DNA of 64,000 nucleotides from Armillaria gallica (Eukaryota; Basidiomycota; Agaricomycetes; Agaricales; Physalacriaceae). Location: the NCBI GenBank assembly GCA_037576215.1, contig JBANDB010000012.1, positions 620,001 to 684,000 of the forward strand, written 5' to 3'. Positions 33,381 to 45,732 of the stretch are shown piece by piece. Position numbers and translations under genes: made by a program. Below the pieces are notes generated by a model. It searched no databases, had not been told where the DNA came from, and worked only from the letters and a program-made list of their open reading frames with translations. How positions within the stretch are numbered: position 1 is the first letter of the stretch; the number at the start of each line of letters is the position of its first letter.

Positions 33381-35737
33381 ATGGATCATATCAACACAAA
33401 CGCTATTGTGATTTTCCTTTTGGCCGGTGCCGCGGTTTTCTTCTTAAATTCGCGACTCAAACGAGCGTCAGTCAAGCTCGTGCGAGGACCGCCATCTCCC
33501 TCTATTTTGTTTGGTGATATTCTTTTCTCTTTCAAATTTACATATCGAAGCTAATGGTTGAACAGGTCATGAACGCGTCCTGCGCAACCGATCTAATTTC
33601 GGTGAGCTGGAGATGCAGTGGGCGAGCCATTACGGAGCTGTTTATCGGATCGGCGCATGCTTTGCTGTCAGTGAAGCCGTATCTTGTTTCTGTTCAGTCA
33701 CTCATATATCAGAATCGTTCAGCAAGACATTCTTGTTGTATCTGATCCTGCAGCTCTCGGATATATCTTATCAAGTTATCCGTCTGGCAACCGCTTCCCT
33801 AAAACTAAAGACTCTACATTTTTAATCGATCTGCTTCTGGGAAAAGGCCTTGTCTCAGTGGAGGGTACGTCCCGCACTCATTGATCTAGTATTTACATCA
33901 ACCTTTGTTCGTAGGCGAAGTTCACCGGCACCAACGTAAAATCATCAATTCGGCTTTCTCTCATTCGCAGCTACAGATATTGCAGCTACGCTTCCAGGAC
34001 TGCAGTGATAAGGTAAGATTTGTACACCTGCATGTGATCGAGGAATCCAAGTAATATAGATTAGCTCGTCAGCGTGATAAAGGATTCTTTAGACACCGGA
34101 GTCACCGTGTTGAACGTCTTGGACTGGGTCGGGAAAGCTACGATGGACATAATCGGTCAAAGTAAGTGCTGTGTCCTTTCCACAGGAATTTCAGAATATC
34201 ATCCATTTCGTAGCCGCCTTTCAGTATGACTTTTGCTCGCTCGATGAGAAGAAGAACGAGCTAAGGGATGCCTTGAGAACCGTTTTGTAAGATCCCTTTA
34301 TCGAAGGAGATTCTCACCTGATTTCTATCTGAACGGCATCGATTCACAATCAAACCCTTCGTCGCTGGAGCTTATGCTTATGGCTTTAATCAGACTCCTT
34401 CCTGATACTCCACTGAAATTCTTAAAGCTTGTTTCCACCCGTGAGACGCGACACCTCTCGAATGTCGGAGACATGGCAAAACAAGTCTCTCGGACAGCTT
34501 TCAGCCGAAGGATGGGCAACGACGACGGAGGAAATAGAGATCTTGTTGATGTCCTAGGTCGGTCGTCAATGAGCTTTCTCATGATCTGTGTTTCCAATAC
34601 CAGGGCTATTTATAGGTAGAGCGCGCGCCGCGGGTCAAATGGAGGACGATGAAGTCGAGGCGCAGCTTGGGCAAGTTTTCCTTTCGGGAATTTCCAGCCT
34701 AGTTGACATATTTTCTCACTGTAGCACATTTGTTATTGCCGGGCACGAGACGACAGCTACTACCCTAGGATGGCTATTGTACGAACTTGCTGCACATCCC
34801 GAAGATCAAAACAAAATACGCGAGGAGATTTCGCAAGGTCGACTGCAGAATGGCAAACTCTCCTCGACCGACTATGATTCGATGACCTTTCTCAACGCTA
34901 CCATCAAAGTACGTGGGGGTGACCACAGGTCGCTCTTTAATCAGGCTCTGATTTCAATCATTGACAGGAAGCTCTGCGTCTGCACCCTATCGCACCCACC
35001 CTCATGCGTAGGACAATCCAAGACGAGTGCCTCCCGCTCTCTGAACCAATCATCACCAAGGACGGGAAGGTCCTGAAATATATCCCCATCTCACAAGGAC
35101 AGACACTTCTTTGCTCGATATACACGTATAATCGGTATGAGTTTCAGTGCTTGATAGTAGACATCGCAGTGTCTAATCATACTACTAGGCTCCCAAGCAT
35201 CTGGGGTTCCGATGCAGACCAGTGGAATCCAGACCGATTTATTAATGACCGAGCTAAGCCTCAGGGTCCCCTCGGGATGTATGCCAATTTGTGAGTAAGG
35301 TTTGAACTCACTCTTACTGAAAGGAAAGCTGAGTTTGATTCTCTAGGATGTCATTCAGTGAGCCCTACATCTTACTCCTCTAGTCACCGCTCACTCACTC
35401 ACTACCCAATAAGGCTCCGGAACGCGTTCATGCATCGGGTAGGTCCTCACTTGTTTCCCGTTTCTAGCACTGATTATAGGTGAAAACGTCAAGGTGGCAA
35501 TTTGCGTCAGTCAGATCTTAGTAGTCAAAGCTTTTATCTCGTCATCTAACTGTTTGGAATTATAGGATCATGGAAATGCAAGTTATCGTTGTCGATCTTT
35601 TGAAGGATTTCGAGTTCAGTTTACCGGTGGGTATGAAAATGCAGGAATTTACAGCTGGGGCCGTGATTGTCCCGGTAGTCGAGGGTAAAGCTAGTCAGGG
35701 CTCTCAGGTTCCGTTACGCGTCTCCTTTTTGGGATAA
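33381..35737 (+). CDS. Cytochrome P450 monooxygenase
   Basis: ATG at 33381 gives an N-terminal membrane anchor (IVIFLLAGAAVFFL) and a proline hinge (RGPPSPS). Exons I can place: 33381-33513, 33566-about 33666, 33713-33864, 33915-34012, 34075-34161 and 34214-34286, then exons to the stop TAA at 35735-35737. The C-helix is VHRHQRKIINSAFS, the I-helix FVIAGHETTATTLGWLLYEL, the K-helix ExxR is EALRLHP, then DQWNPDRF. The heme loop is split by an intron at 35357-35411; spliced it reads FSSGTRSCIGWQFA with the axial cysteine. It is membrane-bound, oxidising small molecules in secondary or xenobiotic metabolism. Two junctions (near 33666 and 34287) do not resolve cleanly, so minor errors or damage are possible. 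The CYP family is not assigned. Confidence 0.8.
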
Positions 35738-35932
35738 CGGAGAGCCATAATTGGTGTCAAGGACTTTCTTTTGAGGCATGCGGCAAATGCCGCCTATTGT
35801 AGTATTCCATACCCAAATTCTACAAATGAACAAGCTTGTAGAAGACAAAGTATGTGTGTTTTGTTAAAGGGTCACTCCTAGTGATGCGTCGATGTTAACA
35901 ACTGACCCAAATCTCAACTACATTACTAGTGA

Positions 35933-36817
35933 TTACCTCATCGGAAATGAGTTATCTGAAAGTGCTATCAAGGCCAAGTCATATTCCATCTCCTCGGAAT
36001 ATTTATATCCGGGCAGCGTAGCGAGTCGTAGGGCCCAAGGCTCCCGTATCCTATTCCACTGAAGGATTGAAGTATACTCCTAATACTCGGGCAGCCACCC
36101 CGCACATTCCCAATCTATGATACCGCTCATATGTCCCTGATCCACCACGATGTTATGATCCCAAAGATCACCATGAGTGAACACGATATCATGAGGGAAC
36201 AAAGTTGGCATCTTTTTTGCCATTTCGAGCATGGCGTGACCTTCAACTTCATCTCGAGCATGGGCAACCCGGAAAAGGGTAAAGTAAAATGAACACTCGT
36301 CTTGGCAAGCACTGATGTGGCCACCTGGGACGCGTCTGCTGAAGATATCTTTTCCGTCGACTCCACATACACGAGGACCCCAAGGGTTTGAGTACGACCG
36401 CATACAGCGTAGAATCCCAGCGAGCTCCTGCATTATAACATGGAGCTCCTCGGGAGATAATGATGCAATAGCATCCTGCAGCGTTTTCCCAGGTATACGC
36501 TTCATGAGGATAGATCCCTGGAGAAAGTTCGTGTTTGGAAAATGTTCACCGTGTGAAATAAAACGAGGGCCAGGAATGCCCATAGAACGTGCGAGGAGCA
36601 TAGCTATCCCCTCTGCCTCGCGTGCATGTGGGCTGAATTTGAGAATAAGATCGAAGGGTAGGGTAATGATGCCATCATCGAGATATTGAAGATCTGGTCT
36701 GAAGTAGCGGTGAAATATTCGGGAAATACGTATCAGGACGTGTCGGTAGATCCAACCGCGAATGAGGTTCCCAAGCGGGTGGCCTGGGTAAGGTAAATTG
36801 AACGGTGGTGCTAAATT
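35933..36817 (-). pseudogene. APH-like kinase, copy 1, with TAG nonsense codon
   Basis: A minus-strand frame opens after an intron acceptor at about 36818 and runs through HPLGNLIRGWIYRHVLI, PHAREAEGIAML and the catalytic loop FTHGDLWDHNIVVD (HGD...N) with the DFG-like IIDWECAGW. At 36080-36082 TAG replaces the TGG found in copy 2 (EY[W]EYTS); the frame then continues LATLPGYKYSEEMEYDLALI to TAA at 35933-35935. The fold is that of aminoglycoside phosphotransferase / choline kinase-like proteins, which phosphorylate small molecules; the substrate is unknown. It lies tail to tail with the P450. Confidence 0.7.
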
Positions 36818-37774
36818 CTAGTGCAGGGACCGTAAGATTGCAAAGGACTGGAGAAACCCACTATCAACCCGGTTCATAGTCAACAAGGACCTTGAAGTGA
36901 AGGACGAAGTCGGATCCTGAACAAAACCTTGAACGTCTTTAACACCGCTGGTAAGCCACTCACCGGCTATTTCCGATCGACGCGTCATGGTTGATTTCAG
37001 GGGTTTCTCCAACGCGACCACAACAACGGACATTTCAAAGCCATGGTATTCGTCCACATAGTACTACTGCGTCGGCTGCTCTACGCGTTACCTGGAAGGT
37101 CCACATAAAAATTTACGAGTCATACTTCCCTGGTATTTCCTCCCTGGGCTTTTTTATGCGTAGACGGATAGATGCAAACATTCCCTCAGTTTAGAATTGG
37201 ATAAATTTCCTACAAGACGCTCCCCTCGACGGATGATCTCGTTTCTTCCACCATGGTGCGCCACCTCGTCGAGTCGTAGGGAAGCCGGTCTTGAGCCTGT
37301 CCCGGTCGCTGTAGAGTCGAGACCCAGCGCGATTCATGAAAGAACACAACGGACAGACACCATTGTTCCTGCATATTGCATTCGAGCTCAGTGCTGAATG
37401 CTGTGGCAATCTCCCGCCCGACCGGTGTTTGGGTTAAAACTAGCAAGAGCGCTCGGGTTACACCTGGCATCTCCATTTTGGGATGATGGGCTTACGATGG
37501 AGAACCCGCTGTCTATGTTTCAAGTTTGGTTTATGCTTCCTGTCCCTGGCAGTACTTGTGCAGTACGACATATAGACAACACATCATGTATTCAGTCGCA
37601 CGTTACAAACAGCAAAAGAAGACAGGTAGAATTCATGAAATTCAAAAAGAGGTGCGCTCGTTATCCAAGTCAGAATAAGTGGAGTAATAACACTGTAAAC
37701 CATGGCATTAGGAAGCGGGCCTGGGTTTCAAGAGTGATGTGGCAGTCTCACCAGGAAAGAGGGAGCCCAAGGCG
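36818..37774. other. Upstream region of APH copy 1; no other gene
   Basis: It should hold the first exon of the kinase (an ATGAACCGGGTTGAT context near 36870-36885 recurs upstream of copy 2). Short ORFs overlap on both strands without coding character. Confidence 0.4.
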
Positions 37775-38269
37775 TCAGAACTTACATACAGTGGACTGTA
37801 TGATAGGACGGGGTTGAACTCCCTGAGTGGAAGCTTGTTGGTTTCCGAAAGCTATGGCCTCAGTCTCTGGTGCCTTCACGCTGTCGCAGCGAACGGCACC
37901 AACGTCGATCAGGTGATTAACAGCCTTCAGCACCCAAATTCGACAAGTGAACGGAATATCTGGAGAGGGCGAAGTACAAGTAACCTTGCCAAGAGTCGCT
38001 TCCAGTGTTCGTCGATGAGCCGGATCAACGTACCCAATCTTGATTACGCCAACAAGCAAGGTGGACTCTAATGCGCGGCCTGTCTCTCCTATGTCTACTT
38101 GCCAACTACCCCAATTGGCTGCCACGAGTACGGCGTGATATTTAGTGCCTTTTCCTGCGGAAGTTGGATCGGCCGGTGCCTCCCAGTGGTGGTAAAGTCC
38201 CCAGTGGTAACTTCCAGGTTGATAGCGTGCGAAGAGCATGATGTACAATCCTCCAATTTCTAGAGGCAT
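37775..38269 (-). CDS. Small unknown protein, 164 aa
   Basis: This is an uninterrupted ORF from ATG 38269 (MPLEIGGLYIMLFARYQPG) to a stop at 37775. Motifs are SYHWGLYHHWEAP, KYHAVLVAANWGSWQVD, TLLVGVIKIGYVDP, then CRIWVLKAVNHLIDVGAVRC near the end. I recall similar 150-170-aa proteins in many mushroom genomes, with no known function. There is no signal peptide or membrane segment. It lies between the two APH copies on the same strand. Confidence 0.65.
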   Translation of the reverse strand: MPLEIGGLYIMLFARYQPGSYHWGLYHHWEAPADPTSAGKGTKYHAVLVAANWGSWQVDIGETGRALESTLLVGVIKIGYVDPAHRRTLEATLGKVTCTSPSPDIPFTCRIWVLKAVNHLIDVGAVRCDSVKAPETEAIAFGNQQASTQGVQPRPIIQSTVCKF

Positions 38270-39189
38270 GATATATGTATGCCTGTGTGAAACAGAAAAT
38301 TGAGTATTTTGGATGTGAGGGTGAAATTAGTACGAACCGAAGGAATAATTCGAGAGAATGGTGAGGGGACCTGAAGTATTGCCCTCTTTCATCGACTTTA
38401 TAAGCTAGTTTAAGCGCTGAGGAACGGGTACGGATGCATTATACCACCAGTAAACCGCAAGGCGTCCAATGTAGTGCCGAACCGTGTAATGGGCATGGTG
38501 ATATGTATCTGTATTTTAATAAAGCCTGGACCAGATTCCCCGTCATACAACGATTTAGACATCCCAATAGTGATACATCAGACTGGCAAGAACACACAAA
38601 GTCACAGCCGTAGATACTGAATTCTGCTAGTGACGAGGAAAAAGGTCTGACAGAGGACGCAAGTCTAGTCCTCGCCTAAGGGTACAGACACAAGAATTAC
38701 AGCGTCCTATGCATTGAGACTGGTTTTTAGTGCCAAACGTTGAGGCTAAGATAAATAGGAAGGAGAAATCGAATATAGCCTTGTGGGCGCACACGCAGGG
38801 AGCATGTCGGATCTCTAAATAAGAGATTCAAATTGTATAGTGGACTTCCCATCGGCGCTCCGTTCCGAAAGACCGCTGAGGAGTTGGTTGCACTCTAAAT
38901 CCGAGTTAGGTACTACTCATGTTAGGTATGACGCTACCCGTGAGCAAATACGCTTCGGATGATATGCGATATATTGCAGCCTGAGAAAGGACTAAATGTT
39001 ACACACGTTGCCAGCCTAACATTTGAACGAGGAGATCGTGAAACACGTTCAGAACACGATTTGATCGATGGAAGCCGATTATCAACAAAGATACACGCGA
39101 TAAGAAAACGGGGGATAAAAGTGTTGTAAAATAACGAGATGCGTCGCATGTGATAAGCTGATCGGTGGCCCAAGACAACAGCATCGTCA
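38270..39189. other. Intergenic, no gene seen
   Basis: No ORF with coding character is seen. It lies between the 164-aa gene and APH copy 2. Confidence 0.5.
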
Positions 39190-40062
39190 TCACATCAGAA
39201 ATGTGCTATCTGAAAGTGCTATCAAGGCCAAGTCATATTCCATCTCCTCGGAATATTTGTATCCGGGTAGCGTAGCCAGCTGTAGGGCCGAAGGCATCTG
39301 TATCCCAGTCCACCGAAGGATTGAAGTATACTCCCAATATTCGGGCAGCCACCCGGCCCATTCCCAATCCACGATCCCAGTAATATGACCTTGATTCACC
39401 ATGATATTATGATCCCAAAGATCACCATGAGTGAACACGATATCATGAGGGAACAAAGTTGGCATCTTTTTTGCCGTTTCCAGCATGGCGCGACCTTCTT
39501 CATCTCGAGCGTGGGCAGCTTGAAGAAGGGTAGTATAGAATGAACGTTCGTCATCGCAAGCGCTGATATGACGACCTGGGACGCGTCCGCCGTAGATATC
39601 CTTTCCGTCGACGCCACATACACGAGTACCCCAAGGGTTTGAGTACGACCGCATACGCTCCAGAATCTCGGCGAGCTCCTGCATGATGGTGTGGAGCTCA
39701 TCGGGGGATAAAGATACGATGACACTCTTCAGCGTTTTTCCGGGTATACGTGTCATGAGGATAGATCCTTCACGAGACCTCGTGTTGGGAGAATGTTCGC
39801 CGTATGAAATAAAACGTGGTGCGGGAATGCGCATAGAACGTGCGAGGGACATAGCTATCCCCTCTGCCTCGCGTGCATGTGGGCTAAATTTGAGAACGAG
39901 ATTAAATGGTAGGGAGAAGACACCAGCCTCGCTGAGATCTGGTCGGAAGTAGCTGCAGTATATCCTAGAAATAGGGATCAGGACGCGTCGATGGATCCAA
40001 CCCCGAATAAGATTTCCCAGTGGATGGCCTAGGGAAGGTAATCTGAACGGAGGTAGTAGATG
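39190..40062 (-). CDS. APH-like kinase, copy 2, open
   Basis: The frame is open from an intron acceptor at 40063 to a stop at 39190 (about 290 codons); the first in-frame ATG is at 39852 but homology with copy 1 starts upstream (HPLGNLIRGWIHRRVLI). Motifs: HAREAEGIAMSLARSMRIP, the catalytic loop FTHGDLWDHNIMVN, GIVDWEWAGWLPEYWEYTS, and LATLPGYKYSEEMEYDLALI. The first exon probably holds ATGAACCGGGTTG near 40100-40125, but the phase does not fit cleanly, so the start is uncertain. It is a tandem duplicate of 35933-36817; this copy keeps the Trp codon lost there. Substrate unknown. Confidence 0.7.
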   Translation of the reverse strand, partial: HLLPPFRLPSLGHPLGNLIRGWIHRRVLIPISRIYCSYFRPDLSEAGVFSLPFNLVLKFSPHAREAEGIAMSLARSMRIPAPRFISYGEHSPNTRSREGSILMTRIPGKTLKSVIVSLSPDELHTIMQELAEILERMRSYSNPWGTRVCGVDGKDIYGGRVPGRHISACDDERSFYTTLLQAAHARDEEGRAMLETAKKMPTLFPHDIVFTHGDLWDHNIMVNQGHITGIVDWEWAGWLPEYWEYTSILRWTGIQMPSALQLATLPGYKYSEEMEYDLALIALSDSTFLM

Positions 40063-40794
40063 CTAGCGGAGGGAGTATAAGTTTACAAGAAAAAATGGAA
40101 AGACTAACACCAACCCGGTTCATAGCAACTCAAGCTTCAACTTCAGTGACGGTCACCGAGGTAGCCGGGGCAGAGTAGCCGGATCGTCACGGTGTTGTAA
40201 CGTCATACGCCACGTGCCACTGTGACGGTCTCCCCGGCTAGTTCCGATTGACGCGTCTCCAAAGGACGCGATTTGACGCGTATAACTACCCGCATATCGT
40301 ATACCGTTTTTTGCGCCGCTGCAAGGTGACTCGGAGAATTTTGCCTTTGTCATTTGCATCGTCATGCCATTTTCATAGGCCGTAAAATTATCGTGCGACG
40401 TATTTAGCGTTGATTTAGCGGCCTACTTATCCTTTTAATAGATCCCCTCCTGCGATAGAATCCAGTACCAGTGGAGCCTACATCTGGCGCTCTTGGACTT
40501 GCTGCAAGTATGCCCTCCGCATCACACTCAGGAACGTTGAACGATTGAGACTACGTTGTAGCGATGAGATATTACCCATAGATTTGCTCGGTCTCTCTGG
40601 ACTCCAAGCCTGCCGCTTCCTCATTCAACGTTATCTTTCCCCGTGACTCGCCTCGATACCTTCATGTTCGAGCCTGTGGGTGTGTATGCTTGGTGCCAAT
40701 GTTCAACAATATCGTTAACAAGACTTTTTAATTCTAGAATGTACATGTTTTATCACTACGGCTGCCTGTAGATCCAGCGTCCTCAATTTTTATA
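40063..40794. other. Intergenic; upstream of APH copy 2
   Basis: It contains GACGCGT words (near 40249, 40265 and 40273) and a stretch, CCGGCTAGTTCCGATTGACG, similar to 36963-36985, showing that the duplication includ upstream DNA. No gene is seen. Confidence 0.5.
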
Positions 40795-41610
40795 TCATCC
40801 AAAATGTATCGCCATCCCTGGACCAACCTCCATGGTATCATCGAAGATCTTCTTGACGGCTGGGTGATTCAAGATGTGATTCTCGCCAGAATACGTAGAA
40901 TCACTGACTGTCGCCTTAAAATCAGAAGGCGATATTCCATACGGGTGACCAGCAAACCAACAACTATAGCCATCGGTCAGCACTTCCTATAAGCAAGGAT
41001 GATAGAAAACTCACGCGACGTGCTCTTCCTGCTCTTCCGCTTCGGCCGTCTTCCCCATTCGTCTATACATTCTGCTCATATGCGCCCTAGCCCACAAGTT
41101 CGTCTTCCAGGCTTCCGTGGAATCTTCCACCTCCTTGAACACGCGCTCCGCCTCTGCCTCTTTGCCAGGCTGCTTTGAATACGACGCGGCGAGGTACAGC
41201 ATCGGGGTGACGTCCTTCTCCTCGGGGGTGTGGAACCTGCGGTACTGGGCAAGCGACGTCTGGATGAAAGGCTCTGCCTCGTCGATCCGCGTAGGCTCGC
41301 AGTATCGCATGAACTGTGCCATCTGCCATGAACACCCGTCGAGGATGTGAAGTTTTTTGTTCCCGTCTGTATCGACTTCGGTGGGCTCGAGCACACCAAT
41401 GGTGCGCATGTAGGTTGGGTCGGAACCGTTGCTTTCGACTTCTTTAATAAATTCGGCGAGGAGGTCGATGAGCGTGCTTTGGTCGGACGAGGAGAGGGAT
41501 GGAATCATGTTCACGAGGCGTTTGTTGACGACTGTGAAGCGGGTGCCGCCGATTGTGATTGTGGGTACAGGACCTGGGCGGCCGTTTGGGAAGACTGTTG
41601 GCTGTGTCAT
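40795..41610 (-). CDS. Unknown protein with alpha-helical repeat-like C-terminal half
   Basis: ATG at 41610 (MTQPTVFPNGRPGPVPTITI). The first exon encodes 199 codons, including KKLHILDGCSWQMAQFMRYC, then the TPR-like helical segment EAEAERVFKEVEDSTEAWKT and RAHMSRMYRRMGKTAEAEEQ, to a TGA at 41011. A second coding stretch at 40795-40992 (TDGYSCWFAGHPYGISPSDF ... HPAVKKIFDDTM) looks like the last exon. Joining them in frame needs a weak GTCGCG donor near 41019 with acceptor TATAG at 40993. If not spliced, the protein ends EEHVA. Function unknown; likely cytosolic. Confidence 0.6.
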
Positions 41611-42023
41611 GATGAAGGGGTTGCAGGGAAAAAAGAATGCATCTAAAGTTGTCTTTATATCTAGGAGTTAGACTTGTATTCGGGGTCGCTACACGTGGGA
41701 CGGCGAACTGATAGCGTGGAGAAGAGACTCAATTGAAAGATTACATCCCTGCATTCCATTTCGAGCATAAACTCGACGATGTCTCCACGCCACCCATTCA
41801 AACGTGGAATATCTACGAGACGCGGACTCAAAAAAGGCAAGGACCCCGTTCCCAAAACTTAATCATACGAATAATTCTCTGTATAAGAACCACTGAATAC
41901 AGAAACGTCGAAGCCCACTTTTTGCGCATGTCAGTCAGCTGCCTTCCTAAATATTGCTGCGCACGCCACTTGGATTTCCGAATAACCTTATTCCCTATGC
42001 CATACATCAGAAATATCATTCAT
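41611..42023. other. Intergenic, no gene seen
   Basis: This is a short spacer between the 3' end of the DUF6535 gene and the 5' end of the 199-codon gene, both minus strand; promoter elements are not identifiable. Confidence 0.4.
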
Positions 42024-45000
42024 TTACGCGGTTGACTCTTCGGTTACATCGACAGCGCTTGGCTGACTGGCATATTCGTCAGACTCATCAGGTATGTATG
42101 GTACAGGAGAATTGCCGGGGCTTGGCCTGCTGGGCTGGAGAATATCCTCAGCAAACACCACGTCGCCCTAAAATGAAATTGTTGAGATCAGGTCGCAGAC
42201 CAAAGGCCTTACTCACCGGCGCAGGCTCAGCATACTTAACAACTTGCTTCAACTTCGCAACGGACGTTTCCAGTCGGGTCATGATAGTCTGCACCTCGCG
42301 CGCGCCATATGGCCTCCATTGTGTGTCATCAGGCGAAAAGAATTGTTGTTCCGATATGTACTGCTGATTTTTGGAAAGGTGTTTTAATTGCGCTATGCAC
42401 CGAGACCAAGCTGCGTCTTGAGAGCGAAGACCAGTGAGAGCATGTAAGATTTTTTGAGCGCCTCCATTGCCGCCCCTTTCGGTACATCTTGCAAGTCGCC
42501 CGCCCAGGATGGCACATATGGTATAGAGATTTTGAGGATAGTGGATGTAATCGATATATGCATCGGTATGAGTAGGATCACTAGCTGGGTGAGTCTTTGA
42601 TCTGCTACCATTAAGCCTGCGACAGACCGCTGAGATGTAGGCCTGGATGAGACGGCACCATGGATAGGTGAACATAGTATGCTCCACAAATTGGAGAATG
42701 TCGAGATTTGTAAATGTTTCTATCGCACTGGCGTCGTCATTATTCATGTTATGTTCCAGGAGAGTCCCTGCATCGAAGACACAGATTGCTGGCACATGAC
42801 TGTCCGTCAACCAGTTACCACGAGTGTTTGGATCTAATGTCAGTCCACAAACCACGTCTGTGAGAGTACCGGTACTCCATTCCGGTGGTAAGGTCTTCCA
42901 AGACTTGCTTGGATCCTGATTTGACCTCCCGGTTATAATGCGCACCAATATTCGTATCACGTCGGAACGAATCATCCACGGTATTGGAGACGGACATATC
43001 TCTTTACTGGCGAAAGACGGAGATGTTACCAGTGGACAGATGATGGAATATATGGCAGCGCTTTCGCGGAAGGACAGCTGTATCCGAAGCGCTCTCAAGG
43101 CAAAAAATACCATGCCAAAACAGTGATGCTGCATAAGAGATGCATCGTCCCACCGAACTGCACGAAATGTTTGTGTGGAAAGGGCGTAGTTGGTGATGGC
43201 CAGAAGCAGGCGAATACGAGGTGAAATTTCAGAATCGTGGGGGTGGTCATCAAAGCTCGCTGGCTTGTCAGAATCGTGGGGATAGTCGTCAAAGCTCGCT
43301 GGATTAAATGTATCAAATCCAGCAAGCACAGACAGCAAGTGGGTTTCGATGTCATTATAAAGGCCAAACCGTAAAGCTTCTTGTAAGGACATTCTGCGAG
43401 TACCATCATCCTGAGTTTGAGCGGAATTCCACGAAACTTCCTGTCGTGTAAGGGTTTCCATGAACTTGTGACAGAATGGTTCAAAATGGGAATTGTGGAC
43501 TGAGTCTAGAAAGAGGGAGCGTCTAGATTTCACACTTGAAAACAGAGATCTCCACAAGGACGGGTGAAGAAGGATATTTTCAGCATCAGCCTGCTGCGCG
43601 AGGTAGAGAAAGACATCGGCACCGGGTGGGTGATTTGCGGGACGGAGGTTATCGTCTTGACATGCGATTGTTGCAGTCATCGTTGATATTTCAGAGGATA
43701 ACCGAGTATCAGGAGTAAGTGTCAATAGTAGGCGCGGGAAAGGATGGCGGCGTGGTATCTCGGTTGAAAAGCGGAGGCGACTACGAAGAAGGCGCTCTAA
43801 TTGTGCTTCCATGCCGTATACCACAGCGGAATATCCTTGATAGCGGTGAGGTTCCAGACATCCTTGCAAAAGCTCCCAGTTTTTCTCCTCAAGTCCGGTG
43901 CCTTCAAACACATCATGCAACGCATCAGAGCTGATGCTAGGCTGGAGCCCACCAATGCTTTCTATGATACACCTATGGATCACAGGATTGGAAGACATAT
44001 CGTACAACCAACGAAGCGAGAGAACATCCAAGTGGTCGCATTGAGCCTTGATGGTCTGGAGCTCCCACTCTTGAATGGAGGGCGGACGCAGTTTATAACG
44101 GGCTGTCGATGTCCAACTAAGGATTTTCCGATGGGCAACAAAGAAGAGATCGGTCAATGAGGTTTGATAAGGACATCCCGGGAAGAAAAGGGGCATGAGC
44201 AGGGTTGCGACATATAGAGCATATGAGCCTCCTGTGATTACCAAAATCACATACGCGATCGAGCGCTCTAAATTTAGCAGAAAGACGACTAAACCTGCGA
44301 GGAAGATGGCAAGGGCAATGTGCAAAAGGAACGGAAGAATCCCGACAATGATCGGGACGTGCCACGCCTGAAAACCAATGTAGCGGAATTGTCGAATCCT
44401 GCACCGATCTCGCGGAGAGTCTGACGATGCTAGCATATACTGGCGTATCCATTGCTTAGCCAGGACTGCAACAAGAGCCGTGACTAAACTCAAGGAAAGG
44501 CTCATGAACCACAAGCCGTTGACGCAACGGTCAGAAGCAGAAGGAACAAAGATGCTCGTGGGGTTCAGCGGCGATGCAGAGATGGAGTCGACCGCAACAC
44601 CGCTAGCGATAGCACGTTGGATGTTAACCATCTCATAGAGCAAGAGGGCAGACATCTGCGAGTAGTCTACCTGCAAGCTTTGAGATGTCTGCGCGACGAA
44701 GGTGGTCACTACCGCAGAAAATAGACCAGCCTAGAGCCCGAGTTTAGATCTTTGCGTGATGAAAAATGACTGAGATCGAACTCACAAATACCAAAAGTAC
44801 GTCGACATTGTCTCGGAGAACTTTAATTTTCCCTTTATCGTAGGCTTGACATTCATCGGCGAGTATCCGCCAGACTCTGGCTGTGGGATCGCATTCCGAC
44901 CCAGGCGAATCTTCCGGATATTTTTGTTCATAATCATCCTTGACTAACGTTTCGTTGAGTTTCGCCATATGGCCGATCTGATAATGAGAAGTGTACCTGT

Positions 45001-45732
45001 CCATGCTCCGGATCCCGCATTTGAAAGTTCTCCGTGGTTTGTGCCCACAGGCGGGATACCATGGGGATTATCAAGCGAAGGTGGGTACCCATAAGGCGTT
45101 GATCTAACAGGTGTATCCAAGATTCTCTGTTTCGACACACCCCGGGGAAAACCTTGAAAAGGCGCCGGCGAAAAATAAGGACCCAGTGTCGGCGAAACCG
45201 AAGCTCCAGACAAGTTTGAATCATTCTGAGGTAGTCCGTGAAAATAAAATGAGCTGCTGTAGATATTTTGACTCGGCTGAGGCGGCGGCGATGGTAGATT
45301 AGCGACAGATGGATTCTGAGCTCTCCGAAATAAGCCAGAAAGAGGGACAGAGCTTTGCGGAGGAACAGCAGACTTCTGATCTGCATTTGTTGGATCACTC
45401 AGCGAAGAGTCCGGGTGGTCGTTAGAATGTTCAAAAGGACTTGATAGTCCCCAGTACAGCGCGCTTGCCTGTGAGGGTTGGTTCTCAGTAGCGCCATGTA
45501 TGTCGTTCGGGGAATAAGAAGGAGCGGCGTGGGATGACGCTGTGTCGTCTTGACCGCTAGTCTGTGGTAAGGAAGGCCGTCCGTAAGCATCAGATAATGG
45601 TGCACCCAAAGGACTGTGTTGCACATGAGAGGTTTAGGCTATCCGCAGGTAAGAGTATACATACATGGACAAAGGATGTTCCTGATCTTGCAGTCGAACT
45701 GTGCTATTGGAGCCTGCATGCGGCCCCGACAT
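42024..45732 (-). CDS. DUF6535 membrane protein, complete five-exon gene
   Basis: I splice it as 45732-45665, 45613-44997, 44943-44786, 44730-42217 and 42167-42024; introns are 51, 53, 55 and 49 bp and the coding length (3501 nt) is a multiple of three, giving 1166 aa. It starts MSGPHAGSNSTVRLQDQEHP. About 230 residues of Ser/Pro-rich low complexity follow, then the DUF6535 core: KDDYEQKYPEDSPG, VWRILADECQAYDKGKIKVL, VDVLLVFAGLFSAVVTTFVA, LWFMSLSLSLVTALVAVLAK, then QWIRQYM. Further membrane segments follow (IIVGILPFLLHIALAIFLAG, YVILVITGGSYALYVATLL). The rest is a large soluble helical region. The family is expanded in Agaricomycetes and of unknown function; it is probably an integral membrane protein. 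No stop or frameshift is seen. Confidence 0.85.
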
